Below, piece by piece: positions 1 through 11,742 of a stretch of 64,000 bases of DNA (position 1 is the stretch's first letter; each line of letters starts with the position of its first letter). The notes under the pieces were generated by a model. It saw nothing but the letters and a program-made list of their open reading frames with translations, was not told the origin of the DNA and searched no databases. This DNA comes from Bostrychus sinensis (Eukaryota; Chordata; Actinopteri; Gobiiformes; Eleotridae), in assembly GCA_020698575.1 (NCBI GenBank), contig CM036254.1:33944749-34008748 (forward strand), written 5' to 3'. Position numbers and translations under genes: made by a program.

Positions 1-952
1 CAGATAATGTTCTTCTAATCTGGGTTTTGTTCATTGGAACAGTAAAGTCTTTGAGTATAAACTGAAAGGTAATTAGAAAGTGATCTGAGAGTATGGGGTT
101 ATGAGGAAGGACAGTGAGCTCACTAATCTCTATACCATAGGTTAAAACAAGGTCCAGGCTGTGCTTGTGACAATGAGTGGGTTCATTTATGTTTTGAGTA
201 AAACCTACGCTGTCTAATAAGGCTGCAAATGCATTACCTAGACAGTCACTGCTTTCATCAACATGAATATTAAAATCCCCTACTATTACAATCTTATCTG
301 AGTCTAACACGATACTGGATAGAAAGTCAGAGAACGCAATTAAAAATTCGGAATAGGGACCAGGAGGCCGGTAGATGATTATAAACATAACTGGTTTTTG
401 TTTCTTACAGTTTGGGTGATTTATAGTTAGTATGAGGCTTTCAAAGGAATTATATGTGTGTTTAGATTTGGGGCTAAGAAGTAAACTAGACTGTGATATT
501 ACTGCCACTCCTCCACCTTGGCCTGTGCTCCTCGCTGTCTGAAAGTTTACATGACTTGGGGGAGTAGCTTCATTAAGTCTCACATAATCATCCTGTTGTA
601 GCCAGGTTTCTGTTAAGGCCAGTAGGTTAAGTTTATTATCGTTAATTAATTCATTAACTAACAGGGATTTAGGGGAAATTGACCTAATGTTTAGTAATCC
701 ACATTTAATTACGTCATTGTTCTGATTATTATTAATATTATTAATAGGTCCACAAGTTATTTTTATTACATTTGTGGCTCTCACTCCTCTTATTTGTCTT
801 TTGTTGATAGAGTTAGTGTTTAGGCGGGGGACAGACACAGTCTCTATTTGCTCTGCTAAAATACCTTTATACTGGGTTTGTCCCAGCTCGTAAGGAAGCT
901 CAGAGAAGTGTTTTAAACTACTGCTCTGTGCCCAGGTCCCACCTCTGGCTCG
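1..952 (-). CDS. LINE ORF2, apurinic-type endonuclease part (partial)
   Basis: This is the amino-terminal part of a LINE ORF2, the endonuclease that nicks target DNA for retrotransposition. Read from about 840 down to 1 it is open. Visible motifs include LLNIRSIS at the start, TETWLQ (catalytic Glu), GRGGGVAV, IYRPPGPYS, VGDFNIHVD and, at about 85-75, LSDHFLITF with the SDH catalytic motif. That last block is deleted in copy B. The frame is the same as that of ORF1 upstream, with only the ORF1 TGA between them. The edge of the window cuts the protein before the reverse transcriptase. Confidence 0.75.
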
Positions 953-1654
953 TCAGGTTGAACGACTAATGCTATCAGCCATATTTCTGGACAGCAACGC
1001 TGCACCATCCAACGTGGGATGAATGCCGTCTCTACGTAAGAGACCCAGCTTTCCCCAAAACGCTCGCCAATTATCAATAAAGCTTATGCCATTTTCTGGG
1101 CACCATCTAGATACCCAGCGGTTGAATGATGAAGAGCGGCTGTACATTTCATCATTAGTCAAATTCGGCAGGGGACCAGAGAATATTACGGTGTCCGACA
1201 TCGACTTAGCAAGTTTGCACTCCGACCCTACGTTCAATTTGAGCACCTCTGATTGTCTCCGCCGGTCGTCGTTATCGCCAACGTGAATCACGATTCGACG
1301 GAACCTGGTCCTACTCTGGGCTAAAATCCTAAGGTTTCCTTCGATGTCACCCACTCTGGCCCCCGGAAAACACCTAACCGTAGCCGCTGGCAGCTTCACG
1401 TCTCTAACTATCGAGCTCCCAATCACCAGAATCAATGGTTCAGTGGTGTGTCGCTGAGGGGAGAAAACCTATTCCAGACGGGAAGCTTTGGGTGGTCTAA
1501 GTGTTTGCGTTTAGCGCTATGCTTCCTTCTTACTGTTACAAAGCTGTCCTGCTTGTCCCCCGGCTGCTGGGGAGGCGCTGGGGGGCTAGTCTGGCTAGCG
1601 CTCCTGCTACTGCTAGCGCGGTCCGCGGTCCCTGTAGCTACCTGGCTAGCTGGC
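953..1654 (-). pseudogene. LINE ORF1, SGNH-esterase domain and N-terminal linker
   Basis: This is ORF1 of the L2/CR1-type LINE, which encodes an RNA-binding or lipolytic esterase-like protein of uncertain role in the retrotransposon particle. From about 1435 to 953 it shows the SGNH hydrolase blocks: VIGSSIVRD (nucleophile Ser), HVGDND (block III) and DGIHPTLDG (block V Asp/His). Upstream, 1654-1436 encodes a Ser/Pro/Gln-rich linker and a basic stretch (RRKHSAKRKH). That linker is in a different frame from the esterase and ends in its own TGA at 1432-1434, so a frame change is needed to join them. Copy B shows the same mismatch. No ATG is seen for the esterase; upstream sequence is lost at the Tc1 junction. 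Confidence 0.75.
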
Positions 1655-1950
1655 TTAAAGTTAAGGTCAGATGTGGCAGGCCAAGAAAAATACCAGAGAG
1701 ACATAGGCAAGGAATGGTGAGAATGGTTAAAGACAACCCACAGATCACCTCTGAAAACCTACAAGATCATCCTGCTGCAGATGGAGTTTCTGTACATCAT
1801 TTAACAATTCAGTGCATTTTGCACAAAAAACAGCTGTATGGGAGGGTGATGCCACGCCACAAACAGAATTGCTTGAGGTAGGAAAAAGCTCATTTAGACA
1901 AACCAGACATACTTCAAGGAAGAGAATACAGACTAAAAGTGTGATATTGT
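1655..1950 (+). mobile_element. Tc1-like transposase N-terminal remnant
   Basis: The plus-strand frame from about 1663 to 1880 reads GRPRKIPERHRQGMVRMV followed by a second helix-turn-helix-like stretch ending in GRVMPRHKQN. This pattern (GRPRK linker, paired-like HTH, then GR-basic) fits the DNA-binding half of Tc1/mariner transposases. After 1880 the frame breaks, although HLDKPD-like residues are still visible. The catalytic half, terminal repeats and TA duplication are absent, so it is a dead fragment. Confidence 0.55.
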
Positions 1951-2648
1951 AGATGGGCCTTTTCTCACTCCAGTGTTTAAAAGTTAAGTGTCACTGATAG
2001 AGCAGATCATAGTTCAAACTCAGGAATAAAACTGGCTCTGGGCCAGGTTAGCTTTCTGGCTGTTTCTCTACCATGCTAAGAAGTGAGCCACATTCGTGAC
2101 ACTGATAATCTTTGGTTTAGGGTCAGCTCAGCAAGCTTAACCAGAAATCTTGTAGTATAGCCCTCTGCTCCTCTCTGCTTTGTGGCACATACAGGTAGGC
2201 ACTATTTACAACTAGAGACTTCTGACTAATGTGCATCTGAGCATGTGCACTGTGTATGTGCTCCTCTCTTGTCTTTTTCCATTTCTGTACAACTCTCTTG
2301 AGCTAGTATTCTTCTACTTTTCCTCATGAGTATTTTTTATGGTTGGCGGACAAAAAAGAGCTTGTTCTTTTTGATATAAGAGTTAAAAAAAAAGAATTGT
2401 GACTCAGTTTTCATTGTTCACAGTGAAGAGCCATTTATAAGATTTAGATTGTTCGTGAACATTAACTCTCTAAAATCGAGTGCTGTATCAACCTAACAAT
2501 GCGCGTTGGTCTCAAAATGCTCTGTAAAATATCAGTACAGTCCTAGAACAGTGCCATATAAAATGAGTTTTAGCCTGGAGAAGTCGGTGGCTGGACTGTT
2601 TTCACATATTTTTTTTTTTTCTTCTGATACAGCTGTAACTTGTATGTG
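1951..2648. other. No recognisable gene
   Basis: AT-rich sequence with short A and T runs (for example near 2385 and 2611). I see no coding signal, terminal repeat or RNA gene here. Confidence 0.5.
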
Positions 2649-2840
2649 ACGGGTAGTTGCAGTAGCTCAGTGGGTAGAGGTGCTTGTCCACTAAAGCGAA
2701 GGTTGGTTGTTGTTGGCTGTTGTTGTGTTCTTGGGCAAGACACTTCAATGAGTAATGCATCAAATTGTAAAGTGACTTTGAGTGCCTAGAAAAGCACTAT
2801 ATAAGACTAATTTATTATTATTATTATTATTATTATTAAT
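2649..2840 (+). mobile_element. tRNA-headed SINE
   Basis: The head resembles a tRNA-derived RNA polymerase III promoter, with an A box (tagctcagtgggtagag) near 2663; the B box is degenerate. The body contains ttgggcaagacactt and the tail gtgcctagaaaagcactata, a pattern shared with the copy at 9.31 kb. It ends in a (TTA)n microsatellite at about 2811-2838. The head-body-tail layout fits a fish SINE. Confidence 0.65.
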
Positions 2841-3530
2841 TGACAATCCTCATTTGTGCAAAAACAAAAAAAGGGGGGATAGGAAAGGAAAACATCTTGT
2901 TCTTTTAATGTTCTTGTCATGTTTTAAATTAAAAACAACCATTATGTTTAAGTTCAGTTTACTGTTTACATTAATTACACACAAGCCAAACATCTGACCT
3001 TAAACAAAAAGTCCTTAAAAATATAGAACATTTGCACAAATCTATCAGTTATGACAAGGGGACTAGCCTGTTTTGTAAGGTATCCAACAGTTTTCAAAGA
3101 TGTTCTCCGATGCTGCCTTCCCCAGTCTACAATCTGCTTGCTTAGATGCTCTGGTTGCCAGAGCTTTTTGTATGTCCTTTCTTTTATATCCAAGAATGCC
3201 CTTCTCACAGATGGATTAGAGACCTGGACTGGGATGGAAACTTGCAGCAACAGTGGTAGCAGTCTCCCTCATCCCCCCATGTGGGGTTAGTAACGTCCAG
3301 TGATGCGGCTATCCTTTCCGATTGCACAGCACACGCAGCTTCACCGTCCAGCTGCCTCCCTCAAGCCGCTGCCGCTGCTGCTGCTGAGAGACGAATGGGA
3401 TGGGAGACAGAAAAAAAAAAAAAACAACGCATGCACAGACAGAGCACTGTGGGCAAGTGAGGGAGGAGAGAAAGAAAAAACAGGAAAGAGAGATAGGAGA
3501 AAGACAAGAGATGCAGCAGTGCTCAGGGCT
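2841..3530. other. No assigned gene; unrecognised minus-strand ORF inside
   Basis: A 91-codon open frame lies on the minus strand at 2975-3250. Its peptide has a charged core (DIKERTYKKLWQPEHLSKQI) that looks more protein-like than random, but I do not recognise it and see no clear splice sites or start. It may be an exon remnant of an element. Purine-rich low-complexity sequence follows at 3405-3530. Confidence 0.25.
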
Positions 3531-3880
3531 GGGAAATCAGACCGGTTAGTGTTCTCTCCTCCTAGCAAGGAGATTGTGGGTTCGATCCTTGGACACACAA
3601 ACTCTCTGTCTGCATGTCTTCCCCGTGTTACCGTGGGTTCTCTCCTGGTACTTTGGCTTCTTCCCACCATCCACATGCATGTGTTAGCTGAATTGAGGAC
3701 TCTAAATTGCCCCTAGTGAATGAATGTGAGAGTGAATGTCTGTCTGTGTATATTTCTGTGTCAACCCTGCGACAAGCTGGGTCCTGTCCAGGGTGTACCC
3801 CGCCTACGACCCAAAGGCTCCAGTCACCCACAACCTCTAACGGAACTAAGCGGAAGATGATGAATGAATGAATGAATTAA
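3531..3880 (+). mobile_element. tRNA-headed retroposon with TGAA tail
   Basis: A B-box-like gggttcgatcc lies near 3579, downstream of a weak A-box-like segment. The body has tgcatgtcttccccgtg, tctaaattgcccctagtga and gtccagggtgtaccccgcct, a very common fish retroposon body. It ends in a (TGAA)n tail at about 3856-3877, resembling RTE-type tails. I infer a SINE mobilised by an RTE-like LINE. Confidence 0.55.
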
Positions 3881-4539
3881 AATAATGGAAAGCTGTTATG
3901 TAGTATACCCAGTACTTTCATCCACCACAATGCTAACTGCCTTATTTTTAACAATAATGACAGAGAATAGTCACCAATTCACCTAACACATGCATGTCCT
4001 TGGACAGTGGGAGGAAGCACGAGTACCCAGAGAGAACCCAAGCTCTGCCACCATGAAGTAAAGTACTTCTTTGAACATCTAACTATTAAAAAATGCTGAC
4101 AGTGTCTCCACGTACAATCATGTAGGCTAGTGGTGACTCTGAACAGCTTACTTATGGGAACTTTTTCCTAGAAAATATATATATATATAAATCGTAGTCT
4201 CTCGTACGTTTAAAATGTTCACACAATTTACATGATCACATCCCATATCAATATATTTAATGATATACATACAGTTTTTATGAACAAGAAAACTTTTATT
4301 GAATTGTTGGTTTTACTTTGAGGATCTGCAGATTATGTCCCCTCTCTTACTAGGAATTTCTTTATTATCCACCCAGAAGTGTAGCCTTCTTGGCATTCTT
4401 TTGTAGAACTGAACAGAGTAAAAGAGCTACTTGTTTTTAGTCTTTATTCCTTTTCTTCGCCATAGAGTGCTTCTTTTTCTTGCTTTTCTTCTTATTCTTC
4501 TTCTTGTTGTTGTTCTTCTTCTTCACCAGTCTTTTTTTT
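3881..4539. other. No recognisable gene
   Basis: AT-rich sequence with a short (TA)n at 4167 and TTC-rich pyrimidine tracts at 4455-4530. Nothing codes convincingly. Confidence 0.5.
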
Positions 4540-6215
4540 ATTTTATTTGTTTATTTGGATGGGACAGTGCGTATTCATGAACATACAATTTGTATGAAAT
4601 CACACGTATTGACGTAAATACGCCGGATTTAGCACAGGTGCTAATTTCCATCCGTAGTCCCAGACATAAAATACACATAAAATAGACATTTGACAGACTC
4701 GACAAATACAACTGACAGTATACATATAATGCACAGTATCGTACAGTACAATAAACAACTACATATGATTCAAGTATTTACATTATGTAGGTGCTGGCTG
4801 TCATGATGAGTGCATTATAAAGTGCCTGCAGTATCCTGCAGTATTTACAGTACTATTTTTAAAGTGCTAGTGTCTGTGTGTGTGTTTGTATGTGTGTGTG
4901 TGTAATGGTGTCTAATGATGGTTACAATTTTGACTGCTTTTCAACCATCTCTTAAGGTGCATTTTAAACGATGCAAAGATTGGACTAGTTCTAACTGAGA
5001 CAGGTGAGGTGTTCCAGCTGCTGCAACCTGTGATAGAGAGAACATTCTGAGCGAAGGTGGTTTTTCGGAATTGTACCTCACAGTCCCCTCTAGAGGTTGA
5101 TCTGGTGCTAGACTCACTTTTTATATATTTTTTCCAGAGTGGTGGGGCCAGTTCATGCAGGGACCTAAAGATGATACGACAGTTTTTAAATAATTTAAAA
5201 TTTTCAAAACTTAAAAGATTATACTTTTCTAGGATTGCACAGTGGTGAAATGATTGTGGCTTCCTATCAAATGCTTTCATGTTTTTTTTATAAAGCTGTT
5301 CAATTGGTTTTAGTGTAGTGGCACTGGCGAATGACCATGTTGTGCAGCAGTATTCTATATGAGACAATATCATGCAATGGAGGTGGGATTTAGCCGCCTC
5401 TGTTGTGATGAAAGGGCGTATTTCTTTGAAGTTTTGTAAGTTGAATTTTACTATATTGGATACCTTTTTTATTTGTTTTTGAATGTCAGGTTGGAGTCTA
5501 ACACTACTCCAAGGTATTTAAACTGTGTCACCAACTCCACTTCCTCTCCCTCCAGAAAAACAAGGGACCTGCTTCTCAGTTTTGGTTGCTTGGTAAACAT
5601 CATGCAGACAGTTTTTTTTTTTTTTATTGAGCATAAGACAGTTTTGTTTTAGCCAATTGTCTATTTTGTTTAGTGCATTTGTGAGGTCTGCAGCTATTTT
5701 CTCCTCTTTTCCCTGTGTGTAGATCACCACATCATCTGCATACATTTGCAGTTTAAGTTCAGGGCTCACATCCAGGAGATCGGTTATATAAAGAGAGAAT
5801 AATAAGAGGGCAAGAGTAGATCCCTGAGAAAGGCCGACATTGATATTAAGATAAGGAGATGTGATACCGTCTATGGAAACACACTGCTTTCTATTTGATA
5901 GGTAGGATTGAAACCAAAGTATGGCGTCCACAGAAAAGTTAAAGTATGTGAGCTTAGCTAAAAGAACCTGATGGTTGACTGTGTCAAACGCTTTCTTGAG
6001 GTCTAAGAACACAGTTCCTACACATGAATTGTTATCCAGTAAGTGTTTAATGTTTTCTACAAAGAAACAATTTGTGGTCTCAGTGCTATGGTTAGCCCGG
6101 AAACCGAACTGCATTTGATGCAGTGGGGTATAACCTTTATTAAGATGTTGGATTAATTGGCTTGCTATCCACTTTTCGGCTTCATCAGAGCTGCCTGAAT
6201 CAGCAAGTCGTGAGC
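4540..6215 (-). mobile_element. LINE remnant (CR1/L2 superfamily), 5'-truncated
   Basis: This minus-strand non-LTR fragment has its 3' UTR at 4540-4905, with a TTTATTTGTTTATTTG-type tail on the plus strand, and reverse transcriptase sequence up to about 6215. The 5' part (ORF1, endonuclease) is missing, as in most LINE insertions. No target duplication could be found. Confidence 0.75.
4912..6215 (-). pseudogene. LINE reverse transcriptase fragment
   Basis: This encodes most of a reverse transcriptase. From 6190 downward the frame shows QFGFRANHSTET, FLDLKKAFDTVNH, SYLSNRKQCV and QMYADDVVIYTQ, so the catalytic YADD is present. The LSQGSTLALLLF block departs from the usual PQGS-LGPLLF. The frame breaks around 5620-5500, next to a T-run of 12, and continues from 5373 to 4912 with SHIEYCCTTW and a W-N-x-S-P-type C-terminus typical of CR1/L2 LINEs. 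The 5' truncation and frameshift make it non-functional. Confidence 0.75.
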
Positions 6216-7278
6216 TACTTTCTTTATCTATGAAAATAATAACAACAACACACTTAATTGATGGTAGTTGGGCCAATCGCCTAAATAAAGGCTCAGTTTT
6301 TTTTTTTTACTTAGCAGATGGCTCTTTAGTTTGCCTAGCTTGGATGAGCCCCTTCAAAAATGTGCATTTATCTTACAACAAAGCAATTTCTGCATTTAAA
6401 ATAGCAGACATTCCTGCAAAGAAATACAAAACTAAGTAAACAAAAAAAGATACCTGCAGGTATTGTATTGTAGCCTATCATTTTATAATATTAACACTTT
6501 TCTGTGGCAGGTAGTTTAGAGACAATCCAAACTGACCTGCTGGCGTTCTCTTCCCATGTTCAGCTTTTGAGCCATCCTCCGTATGTGTTGACGGTCCTTT
6601 TCTTTTTCTTAACAGCACCTCTAATCAAGAAAGCAGGGTTAAACCGTTATAGGGTATGGTATTTAATACTTAATCTTACTTTAGATGATATTAGACAGTA
6701 TACATTTTCTATTTGTGAATGTGCACATAAGAGAAGCAATATTACCACGGATCCGTTAACCTACACAACAAAGCTACTTCCTTCCCATTACGGTTTTCCA
6801 GTACAATATATTATCATTAAATTAACTTTTTTTAAATTTTGCTTAACATTAAAAAATTGTGTTAATTATGTTCTGTACATGTAAGTGAAAAAATACAGAC
6901 ACACAATAAAACATTTATGACACTCAAACCTTTCAATTACTGTGACACCTTTTCCAATTGTAGAGGACAAACCAGTGAAGTAAATGTGAAGGCAATCCCA
7001 TGTTAAACAATATATTTCTGTCCTGTTTTTAAACAAAGAGCTTTTGTCTTTACCAAAGGCTGCCCAGCCAGGTGTGGAGGAGTAGCAACGCCTCCAGATT
7101 GTGCGCAGATGGTCAGCAGCAGATACTGTACATGCAGCAAGCACTATTAGGATGATAGCTGCGGAGAGATGAGAGGTCCATGGTGATACTGAATTGATTT
7201 ACTTCCACCATTCAATAAAACAAGCTATAATTATGACAAACAAATTTCGACAGTGTGCATCAAAGTACTTTTACTAAT
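6216..7278. other. No assigned gene; weak exon-like segment
   Basis: AT-rich sequence. A minus-strand stretch at about 7145-7040 (AADHLRTIWRRCYSSTP) is bounded by AG and GT dinucleotides that could be splice sites, but conservation cannot be judged here. The remainder shows no coding pattern. Confidence 0.2.
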
Positions 7279-7280
7279 TA

Positions 7281-7772
7281 CCGTATTTTCCGCACTATAA
7301 GGCGCACGTTCAATTAATGGCCTATTTTAAAACTGTTTTCATATATAGGGCGCACCGCATTATAAGGTGCATCCACTAGATGGTGCTGCGCTAAAGGAAA
7401 TGTCAATAAAACAGTCAGATAAGTCAGTCAGTCAAACTTTATTAACAGAATACAAACCAGCGTTCTTACAACTCCCTCATTGAAAACAATGTATTTCCAA
7501 CTCCATTTGTCACAGTTCAAAGCTACATGAACAGCATTCGAGTGCTCAGTTTTCTGTCCCCTCAATGTCGCAACTCTTCTACATGAACAGCTGGGACTGG
7601 AATTCCCCTTTATCGTTTTTACCGTTGTCACTTCGGCGACGCCCCCTGAATACGGTAGCCATAATTAACCAACATTGATCCATATATAAGGCACATCGGA
7701 TTATAAGGCGCACTGTCGGTTTTTGAAAAAATTAAAGGCTTTTAGGTGCGCCTTATAGTGCGGAAAATACGG
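7281..7772. mobile_element. MITE with perfect 27-bp TIRs, TA target duplication
   Basis: The element begins ccgtattttccgcactataa and ends with the exact inverse complement; 27 of 27 terminal bases match. TA dinucleotides flank it at 7279-7280 and 7773-7774, as expected for Tc1/mariner-superfamily insertion. Subterminal copies of the ataaggcgcac motif lie near 7355 and 7690. The interior has no transposase, so it must be moved in trans. A related terminal sequence occurs near 50.23-50.35 kb. Confidence 0.9.
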
Positions 7773-7774
7773 TA

Positions 7775-8258
7775 CTCCTGCATTAATGCATGTGGAGAGT
7801 CCTCCTCATCTTCTTCCAAAATGGATTCAGACAGTTTGTCATCTTCTGACCTGAAAAAAAAAAAAAAGTTTGGAAAAAAAAAAAAAAACAGAAAACAATT
7901 TGAAAAAGGAGTAAGTACCACAAACACAATGGGAATATGTATTGTATTGTATTTTAATTATTTGTTACTAACACTTCCCTTTGATTTGATTTCCGTTGTC
8001 CCAGTGACCACTCCAGACCAAGTACTATAAAGGTACAAGAAGGTCATGAAAACTGACCAGAAGGTAAAGTCTGCATCAGGAGCCCTCCGGAAACATGGAG
8101 TGGACTCAACCACATTTCGACTGACCACCATAATTGCGGAAGTTTGTGCACTTGCATCATTGCAAATTATGTCTACAACAGTCAAATCATATTCTCAGAC
8201 TATAGAAGTATTCATAGTGAAGCAAAAGGAAATGTGTGAAGACCTGGTGGCCTAAAAA
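7775..8258 (+). pseudogene. Exon-like fragments of an unassigned gene or element
   Basis: On the plus strand, a Ser/Asp-rich and Lys-rich stretch (SSSKMDSDSLSSSD) ends at 7910 in a strong GTAAGT donor. A second open stretch at 8046-8255 reads ASGALRKHGVDSTTFRLT and runs to a stop. A good acceptor (ttgtcccag) ends at 8004, but the frames do not join without a shift, and two A-runs may have altered them. The opposite strand also offers an acidic exon (SEDDKLSESILEEDEED) after a poly-T acceptor, so the strand is uncertain. I do not recognise the protein. Confidence 0.25.
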
Positions 8259-9308
8259 TGACAGGTTTTCCAAAAAATTGACATTGTTTACGTTCAATTA
8301 AACAATTGGTGCTAATATTATTGAAAGGTTTTACAGAAAATTTGAACCAGAGAAAGATACAACTTTGCCTCTTGGTGACTTTTACAAGAAGCATATTTTA
8401 TAAAATAAATAAATAAATAAATGGAATCAGTCTTTTACTTTTTGATGGCTTCACTGCCCATTAAACGTCTTCTCTTAGCACCTGACATGTAAAGGTTATG
8501 AATACCCCGTTAATAACTGATAATAACATAAACATGGACTTTTTGTTTTGGTCAGTTAGAGGAAGACAAAATAGGACATGTACAGATGCAGTGAAAAAGG
8601 ACACAACGTTATTTGGTGCTAAAAAGGCGCACGTAGAGGATAGATGGAGGCAGGTGATTTGCTGTGACAACCCCTGAAAGACAGTTTGTTGCAGTAAAAA
8701 AAAAAAATCCTTCTGCCTTTGCAGTACAAGTTTCGTTAAGTGTTCCTCTCGCTGGCCGAGCTACCCCTCAAAAAGTTAATTTTTAAGTTGCGTTTCTGAA
8801 ATACTTATTCATAAATAAAAAGAAAAAAAAACTTTGTTGAAATGGAGTGTCTTTTTTCAGTTTGAATGATAAATATGAACGAGAATGTTTGCATTTTTTG
8901 GAAAAAGTTAAGTAAAAAGTGAAAGTTTGTCAAAGTTGTGTTAAGTAAAACAAAACACGTAATAATATACCTTGTTCTTGGAATGTTCCCACAGAACCTT
9001 TATACATTGCATACATGAAGAGTTGTAATGATGTGGATTAGTACTGCTCTACAGCTGCATGATGCAAGTAAAGCACATACTTCAGCGTGTTTTATGTTAA
9101 GAGAGACTGAATTGTCACAGAGACCCGGTTATGATCAATGAAAAGCTCTTCTGGGTTTTAAGTGTAGGAGAGTAAGCCCTGTTGTGTGTAATAGTCCATA
9201 TGTAGAAGTATGAAGTAATAACAGAATTAATACTATAGTAGTAGTGAATCAAATGAAAGTGTGCTTTGTGTTGTCCAATATTAACACAAAACTAGAAGAA
9301 CTAACAGT
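8259..9308. other. No recognisable gene
   Basis: AT-rich sequence with A-runs (8698, 8825) and an AAAT-type repeat at 8403-8420. No supported coding or repeat structure. Confidence 0.5.
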
Positions 9309-9550
9309 ACCAGGGACGGCAGTTGCTCAGTTGGTAGAGTTGCTTGCCCACTAACCCGAAGGTTGGCGGTTCAAGCCCCGCAACCAGCAATGCATACTGT
9401 TGTTGTGTCCTTGGGCAAGACACTTAACCCACATTGCCTGTATGAATGTGTCAGTGTGACTGTTTGGTAGTGGTCAGAAAGTCCATTGGAGCAGATGTGT
9501 GCAGCTGCACTTCTGTCAGACAGAAGTAAACTGTAAAGACAGGCTTGGAG
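9309..9550 (+). mobile_element. tRNA-headed SINE, second copy
   Basis: A-box-like ttgctcagttggtagag near 9323 and B-box-like ggcggttcaagccccg near 9366 form a better preserved pol III promoter than in the copy at 2.65 kb. The shared body ccttgggcaagacacttaac follows at 9408. The 3' end is indistinct around 9550. Confidence 0.7.
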
Positions 9551-11742
9551 ACTTTGATATAATTTCAGTTTTTTGTTTGTTTGTTTTTTTCCCCCACCGC
9601 TGTAAGTTGATCCTGCGTATCCTGCATACACATAGAAGATGCCGTGTTCGCCGTGGTTGCCTATTAATATTTTTCAGTCATGTCACTTTTGCATTTCACT
9701 GGAGGGCAAAACAAACATGACACATCAGTTTTCTCAGAGAGTAAACGGTGGCTTCATCTGACAGTCACTAGGGTAACATTTCCCAGTTTTCTTTCGCTCT
9801 AAGGTTGCATTGCCCGCCAGGGATGACGTCACTGTAAAAACTATGAATCAGAGCGTTGCGACGTAATGGTCCCAATTTTTGGACGGCCCATTTGCCACCT
9901 ATGAACAGTATTAATGGATTAAAAGGTCTTTCAGAGGTCATATTTTACGCTTTTTGGGCTGATTTTGTTTCATCTAAATATGTTAAATTATAAGGGTTAA
10001 CAGTTAATGAAAACTTCTATTCAGGTTCTCTTAATGTTATGTTTAGAACTGTATAAAGACGGAAGCTGTTTACATGTCTTTAGTCTTTACAGGGGGACCT
10101 CATGTGGCCACTACTGTGTACTCAACTTATATTTTATTGGAGCCATTAAAGAGTTTTAAACTGTTAATGTATTTTAGGAATAAACATGCCTGAACACAAC
10201 TGAATATTACATTTTTTTGGGTGAAATGTCAATGTTGCAATATTACACACATTACTAGAAACCAATACTCCAGGTTTGTTTAATTTAATGAATGTCAGTT
10301 TAAATAAACTATATACGTTTAGGGGAATAAAATAATGTTTAATAATAACTTGTGACATATCATTCCTTATTTTCCTGGTTAAGTTGTTTATTTTAGTGTG
10401 ACAACCAAAAGCCGAGTAAGTCCCTGGCATCATGCGTTGCTCTGATGGTGAGGCTCTCTCAGCCTACTTTCAAATTATATTTTGTCCACAAAGTTTGTAA
10501 TTGAGAAAAATTACCAAAATTTACTATAATATATATAGCTGACATTAAAGCAACTGTGCATTATGTATCTAAAATTATGACAAGGAATGCTATGCTGACG
10601 TGGGTAATTGTAAGGTCAATGTCATCATTTTATATTGGCAATATCAGACAAAATTGAAGAGCTGCCAATAAACTATATGTTCTGTTTTAATTTAGATATA
10701 TGTGGCAATTTTTTTGATGACAGTGACTTTAATCACAGGATTACGGCCAACTTTTCAGTGGCACCCACCTGGGGAGTGAGGGCAACGGCGCCACTGTAAA
10801 CCTTTGTATGGTGAGAATACACAATGAAAACACAGGCACACTCACATTACGGCTTTGTGACAGATGTACTTTTAATATCCACTGCATGATATTACCAAGG
10901 GCAAAGGCAAAGGTCATCCCAATACCAGCAGGAACAATACAAGCTACTTATTGCAGCCACTGAAATACACACACTTAAGTTCATTTGCTGTGCCTTTTCA
11001 TGGAATTTACTGCTTCAGTTTTGTAAGACTAAACAATAGTTTGTTTTTTAACTTCAACATTAGTGGGTTTTAGGCATTAAAGAATTGTTGGTTTGAGGAC
11101 AAACATGTAAAGTTTAGTAGTGTAATGTTATTACAGATTAGGATTGTTTTGTGACTGATGGTGGGGTTAAAAAGTATTTTAAAGCTACTTATTTTCATTA
11201 GAAAAGTCCTGGAGCCAATGTTGTCTTTATCAGTTTCAGCCATGCCCCATGTAATGTTTTTGAGGGTTTACTGGATGTATATTGCTTTACGCTTGTACAA
11301 TATCTCATTTGTTAATGAACAGTGATATTTTTTTTAATCTCCACAGTTTACATCAAGAATTCAAGCATCCCACGATGAGCTCCACACATTTTGCCAACAC
11401 ACCAGATGAGTGGACGAAATCATGAATGAAACTCCTACCATATATTTTTATTAATATTTAGTGTTTTTGTATTTTTAAAATGATGTTTTGAAATATGGAG
11501 CATGGAGATCCAAACCCTCATGCACATGTACTTACACATTAAGTGTACTTACTTGGTACATTCACCACTGTTCCTTTCTGTTGTCCTGTGTTCCCCTCCG
11601 TTCTCCCTTGTTACCCAGATATAATGGGAATAAGTGGCAAAAGTTTTGCTTTTGATTACAGCCCTCACACACGTGTAATTACACATATAAAGTGTAGCAT
11701 ACATTTATTAATTATGCTTTTAGGACACAGATGTTCAGCTTA
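9551..11742. other. No recognisable gene
   Basis: Long AT-rich stretch. Short open frames at 9499-9720, 10164-10433 and 11543-11776 look random. I see no terminal repeats, RNA gene or splice model that I would defend. Confidence 0.5.

Larger units (their letters stand above)
1..1654 (-). mobile_element. L2/CR1-type LINE, copy A (partial)
   Basis: This non-LTR retrotransposon fragment reads on the minus strand and runs off the left edge. It aligns nearly base for base with copy B at 47.4-48.9 kb, so the two are the same family. It holds the end of ORF1 (SGNH-esterase part) and the endonuclease start of ORF2. Similarity to copy B stops abruptly near 1654, where Tc1-like sequence begins, so the 5' end is truncated or was rearranged. 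Reverse transcriptase would lie outside the window. Confidence 0.85.

Noticed and set aside
2649..2740. Possible tRNA gene (A box and B box)
   Set aside because: The B box is degenerate, no cloverleaf forms, and the body and tail match a SINE copy at 9.3 kb.
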